Below, in pieces: positions 18,028 through 26,669 of a DNA stretch of 64,000 nt; position 1 is the stretch's first letter, and the number at the start of each line of letters is the position of its first letter. The notes below the pieces were generated by a model, which made no database searches, was not told the DNA's origin, and saw only the letters and a program-made list of their open reading frames with translations. Source of the DNA: Gammaproteobacteria bacterium. GTDB taxonomy: Bacteria > Pseudomonadota > Gammaproteobacteria > Steroidobacterales > Woeseiaceae. The position numbers were made by a program, and so were the translations under genes. The stretch spans positions 1 through 64,000 of the forward strand of contig JAOTZC010000002.1 in assembly GCA_029861535.1 (NCBI GenBank), given 5' to 3'.

Positions 18028-19290
18028 TTATTGTTTGGTGTTGCCTTTAATCGAAACGACCGAAAGTTCCGGTTGAGCATCGGCACCTCGGAGCGATTCG
18101 TAACGCTCGGCAATGAGGCCAATTATTCGGCCGGCAAGCTCGGCCTTGCCCGCCATCGGGAACGACTGCGCCCCGTCGGGCCAGTAAACATCAACCGCAT
18201 TCTCATCGCAATCGAAGCCACAATCGTCGCCAACACGATTCGCGATAATCATATCGACTCGCTTGTTTTTGAGTTTCTTTAGCGCGTAGTCGCGTACGTT
18301 TTCGGTCTCGGCTGCGAAACCGACTGTGAATGGGCCATCTCGCCGCGCGGCAACGGACGCAAGTATATCCTTCGACCGCACGAGTTTGATGCTCATCGTT
18401 TCACTGCTCTTCTTAATCTTTTGCGACGCCGCGTCAGTCGGTCGATAGTCTGAGACCGCAGCAGCCGCAATGAAAATATCAACATCGTCGATGTTCGCAT
18501 GCGTCGCCGCATACATTTCCTCAGCCGTCTGGACATGGTGCACTTCAACTTTGCGTGGCTCGTTAAGTGCAGTCGGGCCACTAATCAGAATCACGTTGGC
18601 ACCCTCCGCGGATGCCACCTGCGCGATCGCATAGCCCATCTTTCCTGAGCTGCGATTCGTGATGTAGCGAACCGGATCGATCGGCTCGCGCGTCGGGCCC
18701 GCGGTAACGACGACGGTCTTGCCTTTAAGGGCGCCCGCCGCCGCTTTATCGCTCTTGCCACTCAATCCCGGCGAACACACGAGTGCGGCAATATCATTTG
18801 GGTCACTCATACGCCCGGCACCGCTTTCGCCGCAGGCCTGGGAGCCGGAATCCGGGCCGATGACCACCATGCCGCGGTCCTCAAGCGTGTTGCGATTTGC
18901 CTGCACCGCCGGGTTGCTCCACATGACGTGGTTCATGGCGGGCGCTATAGCAATTGGCGCTTCGGTTGCGAGGCAAAGCGTCGTCAACAAATCCGGCGCG
19001 GCGCCACCCGCCAGGCGCGCCATAATCTCGGCCGTCGCTGGTGCAATCAGTACGACGTCCGCCCAGCGCGCGAGCTCGATATGGCTCATCGACGCCTCAG
19101 CCTCTTTGTCCCATAGATTGCTGCGAATTGGTCGCCCAGATACCGCCTGTAGCGCTGTCTCTGTAACGAATTCCTCGGCTGATGCCGTCATGACGATTTG
19201 TACATCGGCGCCGCGCTCGCGCAGACGCCGCACAAGCTCTGGGGTCTTGTACGCTGCGATTCCGCCGCTGATACCAAGCACAATATTCAT
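18028..19290 (-). CDS. coaBC: Bifunctional CoaBC (PPC synthetase/decarboxylase)
   Basis: Two steps of coenzyme A synthesis: ligation of cysteine to phosphopantothenate and decarboxylation to phosphopantetheine. The ATG at 19290 (MNIVLGISGGIAAYK) gives 420 residues. The N-terminal flavoprotein CoaC domain has PAMNHVMW and the ACGESGAGRM loop with its catalytic Cys. The C-terminal CoaB domain starts at TVVVTAGPTREPIDPVRYI. It is divergent from radC across 111 bp and heads coaBC-dut. Confidence 0.95.
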   Translation of the reverse strand: MNIVLGISGGIAAYKTPELVRRLRERGADVQIVMTASAEEFVTETALQAVSGRPIRSNLWDKEAEASMSHIELARWADVVLIAPATAEIMARLAGGAAPDLLTTLCLATEAPIAIAPAMNHVMWSNPAVQANRNTLEDRGMVVIGPDSGSQACGESGAGRMSDPNDIAALVCSPGLSGKSDKAAAGALKGKTVVVTAGPTREPIDPVRYITNRSSGKMGYAIAQVASAEGANVILISGPTALNEPRKVEVHHVQTAEEMYAATHANIDDVDIFIAAAAVSDYRPTDAASQKIKKSSETMSIKLVRSKDILASVAARRDGPFTVGFAAETENVRDYALKKLKNKRVDMIIANRVGDDCGFDCDENAVDVYWPDGAQSFPMAGKAELAGRIIGLIAERYESLRGADAQPELSVVSIKGNTKQ

Positions 19291-19401
19291 AGGCCAAGTT
19301 TCCACCGAATCGGGGCGTCACGTCCAGATTATTTGCTTGTATGAATATGCCGGGAACGCCGATTCTGTAGCGAAAAGCGCAGCGGCGAACAAGGACTGTT
19401 G

Positions 19402-20061
19402 ATGGGTATGGACAATGGGTCGGACGCTGTGTCAGATAATGGCCAGACCGATCAGGGCAGGGATGCCGAATTGATCGCAGCGCTGTTGATGAGCGGCAAT
19501 GGGGTCGTTTCGGCGCATGAGCTGGCGGCGCGCCTGTTACGGCGATTCGGCAGCCTGACTGCGCTTCTGCACGCTGATGTCGAGACGATTACCGCTGAGC
19601 GTGGCATCGGTGCCGCCCGAGCCGCTGTCCTACGATCCTTGCCAGAATTAGCGCGCCGCTACTTTGCCGAAACCCTCGCCGTCGGGGAGACCATCAAGAG
19701 TCCCGCCGATACGTCGGCCTTCCTGCTCGCAAAGATGCGGCATCTGGGTCACGAATTGTTCTGCTGCCTGTATCTCGATAACCGTCACCGCGTACTGCAA
19801 TTTAACGAAATGTTCCGTGGCACCATCGACGGCACCAGCGTCTACCCGCGTGAGGTCGTCAAGGAGGCGCTCAGAATCAACGCCGCTGCCGTGATCCTCG
19901 CCCACAATCATCCAAGCGGTGTGGCCGAGCCCAGCCAGGCTGATGAGCGCATCACTCAGCGCCTCAAGTCGGCGCTGGAGCTGGTGGACATCCGCCTCTT
20001 GGACCACCTGATTGTCGGCAGCGGCGAGACCACGTCGCTGGCCGCACGGGGCCTGATTTAA
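19402..20061 (+). CDS. radC: RadC/JAB-domain protein
   Basis: A RadC family protein (DUF2466/JAB1-MPN-like). A helix-hairpin-helix segment (about 25-85, with [18 protein letters not shown]) precedes the metalloprotease-like domain with the zinc-binding HNHPSG motif and the downstream Asp in PSQADERI. The name comes from an old DNA-repair assignment that is doubtful. It is shortened at the N-terminus compared with many RadC (about 219 residues). The start is uncertain between 19402 and 19408. Location opposite coaBC and before rpmBG is conserved in gammaproteobacteria. Confidence 0.9.
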   Translation: MGMDNGSDAVSDNGQTDQGRDAELIAALLMSGNGVVSAHELAARLLRRFGSLTALLHADVETITAERGIGAARAAVLRSLPELARRYFAETLAVGETIKSPADTSAFLLAKMRHLGHELFCCLYLDNRHRVLQFNEMFRGTIDGTSVYPREVVKEALRINAAAVILAHNHPSGVAEPSQADERITQRLKSALELVDIRLLDHLIVGSGETTSLAARGLI

Positions 20062-20090
20062 TACGCGCACGAATACCCACATTCGTCGGC

Positions 20091-20186
20091 GATTTAAGGG
20101 GTCGGATCCAATTTACCATTTGCCACCGGGTGGCAGCCTCGTCGCACGAGCTAATCGCAGGCAAATTGGATCCGACCCCTTAAATC
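20091..20186. repeat. 24-bp perfect inverted repeat, REP/MITE-like
   Basis: Positions 20091-20114 and 20163-20186 are perfect reverse complements (core AAGGGGTCGGATCCAATTT), separated by 48 nt that contain a smaller hairpin GCCACCGGGTGGC. The block CCCTTAAATC is repeated once more at the right edge. The sequence style resembles the palindromes associated with REP-associated Y1 transposases, from memory. No transposase is in the window, so it would be non-autonomous. Confidence 0.7.
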
Positions 20187-20201
20187 CCTTAAATCGGCAC
20201 C

Positions 20202-20230
20202 TTGCCATACCCACCTCAGGCTGGTATAAA
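20202..20230 (+). promoter_or_regulatory. Sigma-70 promoter for rpmB-rpmG
   Basis: TTGCCA (20202-20207) and TATAAA (20225-20230) are 17 bp apart, 60 bp before the rpmB ATG. The -35 lies just after the 20091-20186 inverted repeat. AAAGTTGC/GCAACTTT at 20228-20265 can pair in the leader DNA, but a start near 20237 would cut the left arm. Confidence 0.6.
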
Positions 20231-20290
20231 GTTGCGCTCTTTGCTCACCGCTCGTGGGCAACTTTTAGTAAAATCAGAGACTTAAACGTC

Positions 20291-20527
20291 ATGAGCAAGG
20301 TCTGCCAAATCACCGGGAAGCGGCCGCAAAGCGGCAACAACGTATCCCACGCCAATAACAGGACGCGGCGCCGTTTTCTGCCGAATTTGCAGAACAAGCG
20401 GTTTTGGCTGGAATCCGAGAAACGTTGGGTTCGTCTCAAGATTTCGCACAAGGGCATGCGCATCATCGACAAGCATGGCATCGACAAAGTCGTGTCAGAT
20501 CTGCGTGCCAAGGGCACGCACGTTTAA
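20291..20527 (+). CDS. rpmB: 50S ribosomal protein L28
   Basis: 78 residues starting [20 protein letters not shown], the universal L28 N-terminus, followed by [16 protein letters not shown]. Large-subunit structural protein. It forms the rpmB-rpmG pair, with 21 bp between them, and has its own promoter candidate. A longer in-frame start upstream is not needed. Confidence 0.98.
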   Translation: MSKVCQITGKRPQSGNNVSHANNRTRRRFLPNLQNKRFWLESEKRWVRLKISHKGMRIIDKHGIDKVVSDLRAKGTHV

Positions 20528-20548
20528 GCGGCGCTTAAGGAAAATACC

Positions 20549-20716
20549 ATGGCCAAAACTAATCGCGAAAAAATTCGCCTCGTTTCGAGCGCCGGCACCG
20601 GTCACTTTTACACGACGACCAAGAACAAGCGCCTGCATCCAGAAAAGATGAAGACCAAAAAGTACGATCCGACGATTCGTAAGCACGTCGCGTACAAGGA
20701 AGCCAAGATCAAGTAA
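20549..20716 (+). CDS. rpmG: 50S ribosomal protein L33
   Basis: A 55-residue gene. The translation begins [20 protein letters not shown] and continues with [20 protein letters not shown], which is L33 of the cysteine-free, zinc-independent type. It is preceded by AAGGAAAAT and followed by an intrinsic terminator 24 bp after its stop. Confidence 0.97.
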   Translation: MAKTNREKIRLVSSAGTGHFYTTTKNKRLHPEKMKTKKYDPTIRKHVAYKEAKIK

Positions 20717-20740
20717 GACGCTCGAGCAGCAAACAATCGC

Positions 20741-20769
20741 AAAAAGCCCGCCATCGAGCGGGCTTTTTT
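20741..20769 (+). terminator. Intrinsic terminator of rpmBG
   Basis: AAAAAGCCCGC and GCGGGCTTTTTT form a GC-rich stem around CATCGA followed by a T-run. It lies 24 bp after the rpmG stop and 27 bp before mutM. Confidence 0.92.
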
Positions 20770-20796
20770 GTGTCCATATTGTGCACAATGGCTGCC

Positions 20797-21609
20797 ATGC
20801 CAGAGCTACCTGAAGTCGAAACCAGCCGCCGCGGCATCGCGCCACACGTCGAGGAACAGACGATCGTCAACGTCGTTATTCGCGAGCGGCGACTGCGATG
20901 GCCAATAAGCCCGATCATTGACACGAAACTGCTGGGTGCAACGATCACGTCGGTTGGCCGTCGCGCAAAATACTTGCTGATCAACACGACCCAAGGCACG
21001 GCGATCTTGCACCTCGGCATGTCCGGACATGTTTATGTCGTTGATGCCGGGACACCGGCCGGCATACACGATCATGTCGATGTCGAGTTTTCGTCCGGCA
21101 AAGCCCTGCGGCTGACGGACCCGCGGCGCTTCGGTTCGCTGCACTGGAGCGAGGACCCGTTAGGACATGAATTGCTGCGATCCTTGGGTCCCGAGCCACT
21201 CTGTGAGGAATTCTCCGACGAGTATCTGTGGACAAGCTCCCGCGGCCGTCGCGTCGCCATCAAACAATTCATCATGAACGCTCAAATAGTCGTCGGCGTT
21301 GGCAACATTTACGCGAGCGAATCGTTGTTTCTGTCCGGCATCCATCCGAAGCGGGCGGCCGGGCGCATCGCCAAACATCGCTATGAACGACTCGCTGGCT
21401 CTATTAAAGATGTACTCGAGCGTGCGATTCGCGCGGGTGGCACGACGCTCAGAGACTTCTATGGCGGCGACGGCGAGGCCGGTTACTTTCGGCAGCAGCT
21501 TGATGTGTACGACCGCGAAAACGAACCCTGTCGGATTTGTAAGACTCCAATTACGGTTATCGTGCAGGGACAACGCTCTACCTTTTATTGCAAGAACTGC
21601 CAGAGATAG
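20797..21609 (+). CDS. mutM: Formamidopyrimidine-DNA glycosylase
   Basis: Bifunctional 8-oxoguanine glycosylase/AP lyase. The start must be the ATG at 20797, because the catalytic N-terminal Pro2-Glu3 of PELPEVETSRRG has to follow the Met. The length is then 270 residues. The H2TH region contains QIVVGVGNIYASE, and the C-terminal zinc finger has CRIC and CKNC. A short in-frame extension upstream runs into the rpmBG terminator. Its 3' end is followed by SLR-4. Confidence 0.97.
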   Translation: MPELPEVETSRRGIAPHVEEQTIVNVVIRERRLRWPISPIIDTKLLGATITSVGRRAKYLLINTTQGTAILHLGMSGHVYVVDAGTPAGIHDHVDVEFSSGKALRLTDPRRFGSLHWSEDPLGHELLRSLGPEPLCEEFSDEYLWTSSRGRRVAIKQFIMNAQIVVGVGNIYASESLFLSGIHPKRAAGRIAKHRYERLAGSIKDVLERAIRAGGTTLRDFYGGDGEAGYFRQQLDVYDRENEPCRICKTPITVIVQGQRSTFYCKNCQR

Positions 21610-21621
21610 TTGCGTAGGGTG

Positions 21622-21692
21622 CGTGTGTGAGGCTTCTCATCGCAAGTAAAGCGCAGCGCAGCGAGCCATGACGATGGGAGGCCTCATACACG
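21622..21692 (+). repeat. Stem-loop repeat SLR-4
   Basis: Arms CGTGTGTGAGGCTTCTCATCG (left) and 21672-21692 (right) pair at 18 of 21 positions, the differences being transitions that leave G-T wobbles on one strand. The loop has GCAAG in place of GGAAG at its start and apex GC-GCA-GC. It starts 13 bp after mutM and lies between convergent mutM and coaD. Confidence 0.82.
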
Positions 21693-21748
21693 GAGCCGTT
21701 CTTAGCGTCGTCGCCTATTTGAACGAGGGCCTCCCTCGGCCAGCCCGT

Positions 21749-22237
21749 TTATTGCTTGCCACAACGCTTCAACAGCGCGGCCCCGACTTTCGGTGAGACA
21801 AATTCGCTGACGTCGCCACCGAGCTCGGCCACCTCTCGCACCAGGCTCGACGAAATAAATGTGTACTTCTCGGTTGGTGTCAGGAAGGCCGTTTCCACGT
21901 CGTCAGTCAGATGTCGATTCATATTGGCGAGCTGGAATTCGTATTCGAAGTCGGATACCGCGCGAAGGCCGCGAATGATGACGCGCAAACCATGCTCACG
22001 CGCGAAGTCTACAGTGAGTCCGTCATAACGCGCGACTTCGACGTTGCCAATATCAGCGAGTGCCGCCTTGGCCATATCGACACGTTCGTCAACCGAAAAC
22101 ATCGGCTCCTTCGAACCGGTGTTTGCGGCAATCGCGACAACGACTTTGTCGAACAACACGGCCGCGCGCCGAACCAGGTCTTCATGACCGAGCGTGATCG
22201 GATCGAACGTTCCCGGGTACATCGCAGCAACTGTCAT
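21749..22237 (-). CDS. coaD: Phosphopantetheine adenylyltransferase
   Basis: Penultimate step of coenzyme A synthesis. The 162 residues have the nucleotidyltransferase motif [12 protein letters not shown] (TxGH) and the second ATP motif [10 protein letters not shown] good ribosome site AGGAGA precedes the ATG at 22237. It follows rsmD by 21 bp, the standard rsmD-coaD pair. Confidence 0.97.
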   Translation of the reverse strand: MTVAAMYPGTFDPITLGHEDLVRRAAVLFDKVVVAIAANTGSKEPMFSVDERVDMAKAALADIGNVEVARYDGLTVDFAREHGLRVIIRGLRAVSDFEYEFQLANMNRHLTDDVETAFLTPTEKYTFISSSLVREVAELGGDVSEFVSPKVGAALLKRCGKQ

Positions 22238-22258
22238 TTCGTTCTCCTGTCGGTACGA

Positions 22259-22894
22259 CTATTCGAGACCCACGGCAATGAGCGCATAACGCACATTACC
22301 GGCCGTCTTCTGTTTCAGTAAACTCCAGCCCGCCGGCAACTCGGGCTCCGGCCGATGCCGATCTTGCTCGACATAGATCTTGGCACCGGACTTCAGGCTA
22401 TTCGTCTCCGCAAGCAGTCTACACAATTCGGCAATGTTATCGTCGGCGAACGGCGGGTCCAGAAACACGATATCGAAGGGCTCGCCACAAAAATCGTTCA
22501 AGAACATGACGGCATCGCGTTGCTGAACGCTCGCGCCGTGCGCGTCTAATTTTTCGAAATTCCTCTGTAACGCAGTCACGGCACGCCGTGATTTTTCGAC
22601 GAAAACGACTTCATTCGCACCGCGCGACAGCGCCTCGAGTCCGAGCGCTCCTGTGCCGGCGTAAAGATCCAGACAGCGACTGCCTGTAATGCCCGGGGTC
22701 AGCCAGTTAAACAGGGTTTCGCGAACGCGCTCGGGCGTCGGCCGCAGTCCCGCTACGTCAGCGATCTCAAGCACCCGACTGCGCCAGATTCCCGCTACAA
22801 TACGCAGCCGTCCGGGATGGGATGTCGATCCCTTATCGGATTTTCTTTTATCGGATTTTCTTTTTCCGGCGGCCTGGCGTCGTGTCATTGGCAC
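22259..22894 (-). CDS. rsmD: 16S rRNA (guanine966-N2)-methyltransferase RsmD
   Basis: Methylates G966 of 16S rRNA. The 211 residues contain the SAM site LDLYAGTGALGLEALSRGA and the catalytic FLDPPF, in which N/DPPF defines the family. The N-terminus has a lysine-rich extension with the repeat KRKSD-KRKSD encoded by a 15-bp tandem duplication. Divergent from ftsY by 62 bp. Confidence 0.95.
   Translation of the reverse strand: MPMTRRQAAGKRKSDKRKSDKGSTSHPGRLRIVAGIWRSRVLEIADVAGLRPTPERVRETLFNWLTPGITGSRCLDLYAGTGALGLEALSRGANEVVFVEKSRRAVTALQRNFEKLDAHGASVQQRDAVMFLNDFCGEPFDIVFLDPPFADDNIAELCRLLAETNSLKSGAKIYVEQDRHRPEPELPAGWSLLKQKTAGNVRYALIAVGLE
22836..22865. repeat. 15-bp tandem duplication inside rsmD
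   Basis: Two adjacent units TCGGATTTTCTTTTA and TCGGATTTTCTTTTT differ only in the last base. They encode a doubled lysine-rich pentapeptide at the N-terminus of RsmD, so a change of copy number would keep the frame. Confidence 0.85.
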
Positions 22895-22956
22895 TGGATG
22901 TGGCGATGCATGAATCCGGACAGTTTAGGGGAAGCCGCGAATAGGTTCGACTACTG

Positions 22957-23940
22957 ATGTTTGGGAAAAACAAAACGGACACAAAGCAAGAAGATCCGGC
23001 GGGCGGTGAACGCCAAGGCTTCTTCAAGCGCCTCCGATCGCGGCTCAATCGTGGCGACAGCTGGCTGACTTACGACCTGGCGAATCTGGCCCCAGGCGGC
23101 AAGATCGACGAGGACACACTCGACGAACTCGAATCGTTGCTGGTCATGGGCGACGTCGGCATCGATACTACGGAGCGAATCATTGCCGAGTTACAGGCGA
23201 GCCTGGCTCGCAAGCAACTTAATGATGTAGAGGCATTGTTCGCGGGGCTCAGACAGTCGTTGTTATCAATCCTCCAACCGGTTGCCGTACCGCTTGAAAT
23301 TCCGCAGCAATCGAATCCGTTTGTGATTCTGATGGTCGGCGTCAATGGCGCCGGTAAGACGACAACGATCGGCAAGCTGGCGAAGCGGCTACTGGACCAA
23401 GGTATGAGCGTGATGCTTGCAGCGGGTGACACGTTTCGGGCGGCGGCCGTCGAGCAATTACAGGTCTGGGGTGAACGTAATGACGTGCCGGTGATTGCGC
23501 AGCAAAGCGGAGCGGACCCGGCCGCCGTGATCTTTGATGCCTGGGAAGCTGCGTCGGCACGCGGCATCGATGTCCTACTTGCCGACACTGCCGGTCGCCT
23601 GCAAAACCAGCAAGGGCTCATGGACGAACTGACTAAAGTGCGGCGAGTCATTGCGCGCCAGGACGAGCAAGCGCCACATGAGATCATGTTGGTTCTCGAC
23701 GCGAGCCAGGGTCAGAATGCGCTCGTGCAGGCTGAAAAGTTTCACGACGCGCTGGCGCTGACCGGCATAACGGTCACCAAGTTGGACGGCAGCGCAAAGG
23801 GTGGCATTCTGCTCGCTATCGCCAACCAACTGCAGGTACCCGTGCGTTTCATCGGCATCGGCGAAGCCGCCGAAGACATGCAGCCATTTTCTGCGGAAGA
23901 TTTCGTTGACGCTCTAATGAGCCGCGACACTCAAGCTTGA
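22957..23940 (+). CDS. ftsY: Signal recognition particle receptor FtsY
   Basis: SRP receptor GTPase for cotranslational membrane insertion. The 327 residues comprise a short basic/acidic N-terminal region (about 1-30, much shorter than the E. coli A domain), the helical N domain and the G domain. Visible motifs are GVNGAGKTTTIGKLA (G1), DTFRAAA (G2), DTAGRLQ (G3) and TKLDGSAKGG (G4). It heads ftsY-ftsE-ftsX, with 13 bp before ftsE. Confidence 0.97.
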   Translation: MFGKNKTDTKQEDPAGGERQGFFKRLRSRLNRGDSWLTYDLANLAPGGKIDEDTLDELESLLVMGDVGIDTTERIIAELQASLARKQLNDVEALFAGLRQSLLSILQPVAVPLEIPQQSNPFVILMVGVNGAGKTTTIGKLAKRLLDQGMSVMLAAGDTFRAAAVEQLQVWGERNDVPVIAQQSGADPAAVIFDAWEAASARGIDVLLADTAGRLQNQQGLMDELTKVRRVIARQDEQAPHEIMLVLDASQGQNALVQAEKFHDALALTGITVTKLDGSAKGGILLAIANQLQVPVRFIGIGEAAEDMQPFSAEDFVDALMSRDTQA

Positions 23941-23953
23941 GTAACATCACGTC

Positions 23954-24673
23954 ATGATTCGTCTCGAAAATGTGACGAAACGCTTTCCGGGTGGCCAGGA
24001 AGCGCTGTCTGATCTCGACCTGTCGATCGACAAAGGCGAAATGGTCTTTATCACCGGTCATTCCGGCGCCGGCAAAAGCACACTATTGCGCTTGATCGCA
24101 CTGATCGAACGGCCAACCAGCGGCCAGGTCATCGTGGACGGGCAAAACACAAGTCGCGTGCGTCGTCGCAAGATTCCGGCCTATCGGCGCCAGATCGGCA
24201 TGGTGTTTCAGGATCACAAACTCTTGTACGACCGCAGCGTTGCCGACAACGTTTCACTGCCGCTCGTCATTGCCGGCGTCGGCAATCGTGAGGCCGGCCG
24301 TCGTGTGCGTGCTGCGCTCGAGCAAGTCGGTCTACTTCATAAGGAAAAACGCAACCCGGAAACGCTGTCCGCGGGCGAACAACAGCGTGTCGGTATCGCC
24401 CGCGCGATTGCGACTCGACCAAAATTGCTCATTGCCGATGAGCCAACCGGCAATCTCGATCCGGATTTGTCACTCGAAGTCATGCGCGTGTTTCGGCGAT
24501 TTAACGAGTTTGGCGTGACCGTTTTGATCGCCAGTCACGATATCGACTTGATCGACAAACTTGGCTGCCGGCGAATCGCGCTCGAAAACGGTCAGCGAAT
24601 CCACGATACGCACGAGAGTTTCCACGACGAATCTTTGGTCGTTTCTCCATCGGAGGACAATCCGTGGCAGTGA
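23954..24673 (+). CDS. ftsE: Cell-division ATP-binding protein FtsE
   Basis: ATPase partner of FtsX, controlling septal peptidoglycan hydrolases. In 239 residues: Walker A GHSGAGKST, the signature LSAGEQQRVGIARA, Walker B LLIADEPTGNLDP and switch His in IASHD. The stop overlaps the ftsX GTG start by 10 bp. The C-terminus has an additional tail of about 20 residues after the core domain. Confidence 0.96.
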   Translation: MIRLENVTKRFPGGQEALSDLDLSIDKGEMVFITGHSGAGKSTLLRLIALIERPTSGQVIVDGQNTSRVRRRKIPAYRRQIGMVFQDHKLLYDRSVADNVSLPLVIAGVGNREAGRRVRAALEQVGLLHKEKRNPETLSAGEQQRVGIARAIATRPKLLIADEPTGNLDPDLSLEVMRVFRRFNEFGVTVLIASHDIDLIDKLGCRRIALENGQRIHDTHESFHDESLVVSPSEDNPWQ

Positions 24674-25629
24674 ACCGCCACTCGGACGCGGCGGCACCGG
24701 TTCGTTCGGCAGGCCCCGTGTCCATCTGGTTTCGACGCCACGTAGAAACGGCGACGGGCTCGCTTGGTCGGCTGGCGCGGCAACCATTCGCGAGTCTGAT
24801 GATCGTGCTGGTGATCGGCATCACGCTTGCATTACCGGCCGCATTGAATCTCATCATCAAGAATGCGGCAGCCGTCAGTGGTGCCTGGGATGACGCGCTC
24901 GACTTTTCGGTCTTTCTCGATCGCCAACTGACGTTGAGCGAAGCGGAGGGTTTGGCGCAGCTGATTCGACAGCGTGCCGACGTCGAGGCCGTGACCTTGG
25001 TCTCTGCCGACGATGCCCTTCTTGAGTTCAAACAACAGTCGGGGTTTGGCGATGCAATGGATCAGCTGTCGCACAATCCACTGCCGCATACACTCGTCGT
25101 ACGACCCAGCCCGGCGAACACCGGCCAATCGATGATTCTGTTGCGTGAAGAGCTCGCCAATCTTCCGGAAACTGAACTGGTGCAGGTCGATACCGAGTGG
25201 GTACAGCGTTTTCACGCAATACTTGACATCGTTCGACAGGCGATATTTATTGGCGGCGTTTTATTAGCGGCGGCGATCATCGTCATTATCGGCAATACAA
25301 TTCGTCTCGACATCCAAAACCGTCGCGACGAAATCGAAGTGACAAAACTGATCGGCGCGAGCAATGCGTTTGTCCGCCGGCCGTTTCTCTGGACCGGGTT
25401 TTGGTATGGCCTGCTCGGTGGATTACTGGCGATCGCGCTCGTCCAGTACGGCATTTATTTGCTGCAGCCACCGGTCGCGCGTTTGGCCGGGTTGTATCAA
25501 AGTGGGGCGGCCGTGCTGACGTTCGACTTGGCTGAGGTCGGGACCATCATTGGCATCGGCGTAGGCCTCGGCCTGGTCGGATCGTGGTTTGCGGCCGCCC
25601 GGCACATGCGTCGAATCGAGCCTCGCTAG
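24664..25629 (+). CDS. ftsX: Cell-division permease FtsX
   Basis: Integral membrane partner of FtsE. The 321 residues show a cytosolic N-terminus, TM1 (about 43-62), a periplasmic domain (about 70-195) and three further TM segments ending near 315. The start is GTG at 24664, inside ftsE, giving coupled translation. The mixed order ftsY-ftsE-ftsX-rpoH is conserved in gammaproteobacteria. Confidence 0.95.
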   Translation: MAVNRHSDAAAPVRSAGPVSIWFRRHVETATGSLGRLARQPFASLMIVLVIGITLALPAALNLIIKNAAAVSGAWDDALDFSVFLDRQLTLSEAEGLAQLIRQRADVEAVTLVSADDALLEFKQQSGFGDAMDQLSHNPLPHTLVVRPSPANTGQSMILLREELANLPETELVQVDTEWVQRFHAILDIVRQAIFIGGVLLAAAIIVIIGNTIRLDIQNRRDEIEVTKLIGASNAFVRRPFLWTGFWYGLLGGLLAIALVQYGIYLLQPPVARLAGLYQSGAAVLTFDLAEVGTIIGIGVGLGLVGSWFAAARHMRRIEPR

Positions 25630-25705
25630 ACTGCCAACCGGCGAAATCTCGCCTTCTGGCCTCATAACTTGCTGTTTTTAGGCCAGTTGTCGTCCGGCGC
25701 GCAAT

Positions 25706-25734
25706 GGAACCAACGACTGCTGTTAGCACTCTAA
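25706..25734 (+). promoter_or_regulatory. Sigma-E-like promoter overlapping CIRCE
   Basis: GGAAC at 25706-25710 and TCTAA at 25730-25734 are separated by 19 nt, within the spacing of extracytoplasmic-stress (RpoE) promoters. The -10 element falls on the left arm and spacer of the CIRCE operator. E. coli rpoH also has an RpoE promoter. This is by eye only. Confidence 0.4.
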
Positions 25735-25749
25735 GGTGGCGAGTGCTAA
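25723..25749 (+). promoter_or_regulatory. CIRCE operator upstream of rpoH
   Basis: TTAGCACTC, nine bases, then GAGTGCTAA: an exact match to the CIRCE consensus bound by the heat-shock repressor HrcA. It ends 28 bp before the rpoH ATG. hrcA itself is not in the window. Confidence 0.92.
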
Positions 25750-25777
25750 AATAGCTTGTGCCATCGGAGGAGAACGA

Positions 25778-26650
25778 ATGACCGCTACAGTTGCGTCCAC
25801 AAACCATGACCTCGTACTTGCCGGCCCGGTCGGCAGCCTTGACGCCTATATACAGGCAGTAGGCAGCGTACCCGTATTGAGTAAGGAAGACGAGCAAGCA
25901 TTGGCGCACCGCTTCCGCGACGAGGACGACCTCGACGCGGCACGTGACTTGGTCTTCGCACATCTGCGCTTTGTCGTGCACATCGCCAAAGGCTACATGG
26001 GCTACGGACTGCCGCTTGGAGATCTGATTCAGGAAGGCAACGTCGGCCTGATGAAGGCGGTCAAGCGATTCGATCCGGAGTACGACGTTCGTCTGGTGTC
26101 CTTCGCCGTACATTGGATTCGTGCCGAAATTCATGAGTTCGTCCTGCGCAACTGGCGCATCGTCAAGGTCGCGACAACAAAGGCGCAACGCAAACTGTTC
26201 TTTAATCTCCGTAAGAACAAGAAGAGCCTCGCCTGGTTGTCGCATGACGAAACGCTAGCCGTCGCTAAAGATCTCGGTGTCAGCCCGAAAGACGTCACTG
26301 AGATGGAGAAACGCTTGAGTGCGCGTGACGCGCTATTCGATCCGGCACCTGCTGCAGACGACGAGCGAGTATTTTCGCCCGCTGCGTATCTGCCGGCGCC
26401 CGACTCGGACCCGGCAACACTGGTCGAAAAAGCTGACACGTCTGATGACGCGAGCACGCGCATGGCCGAGGCGATCGAGACACTCGATGACCGCAGTCGC
26501 GACATTATCGAAAGCCGCTGGCTGACTGGCGACAAGAAGACGCTGCATGAGCTTGCCGATGTCTATGAGGTATCGGCGGAGCGTATTCGTCAGATCGAGG
26601 CAAACGCGATGAAAAAAATGCGTGCGGCCATGACCACCAGCGCTGCTTAG
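25778..26650 (+). CDS. rpoH: RNA polymerase heat-shock sigma factor RpoH
   Basis: Sigma-32 of the cytoplasmic heat-shock response. The ATG at 25778 follows GGAGGAGAACGA and gives 290 residues. Region 2 contains [24 protein letters not shown]-type sequence; the RpoH box [10 protein letters not shown] is diagnostic of sigma-32. Region 4 ends [18 protein letters not shown]. It follows ftsX after 148 bp that hold the CIRCE operator. Control by HrcA, with a possible RpoE-type promoter, is inferred from these sites. It converges on DUF3465 with 19 bp between. Confidence 0.97.
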   Translation: MTATVASTNHDLVLAGPVGSLDAYIQAVGSVPVLSKEDEQALAHRFRDEDDLDAARDLVFAHLRFVVHIAKGYMGYGLPLGDLIQEGNVGLMKAVKRFDPEYDVRLVSFAVHWIRAEIHEFVLRNWRIVKVATTKAQRKLFFNLRKNKKSLAWLSHDETLAVAKDLGVSPKDVTEMEKRLSARDALFDPAPAADDERVFSPAAYLPAPDSDPATLVEKADTSDDASTRMAEAIETLDDRSRDIIESRWLTGDKKTLHELADVYEVSAERIRQIEANAMKKMRAAMTTSAA

Positions 26651-26669
26651 TAACGCGCTACGATAGGTC

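Noticed and set aside
25547-26245. 232-residue open frame antisense to ftsX and rpoH
   Set aside because: It crosses the CIRCE/promoter region and two conserved genes; the translation has no known features.
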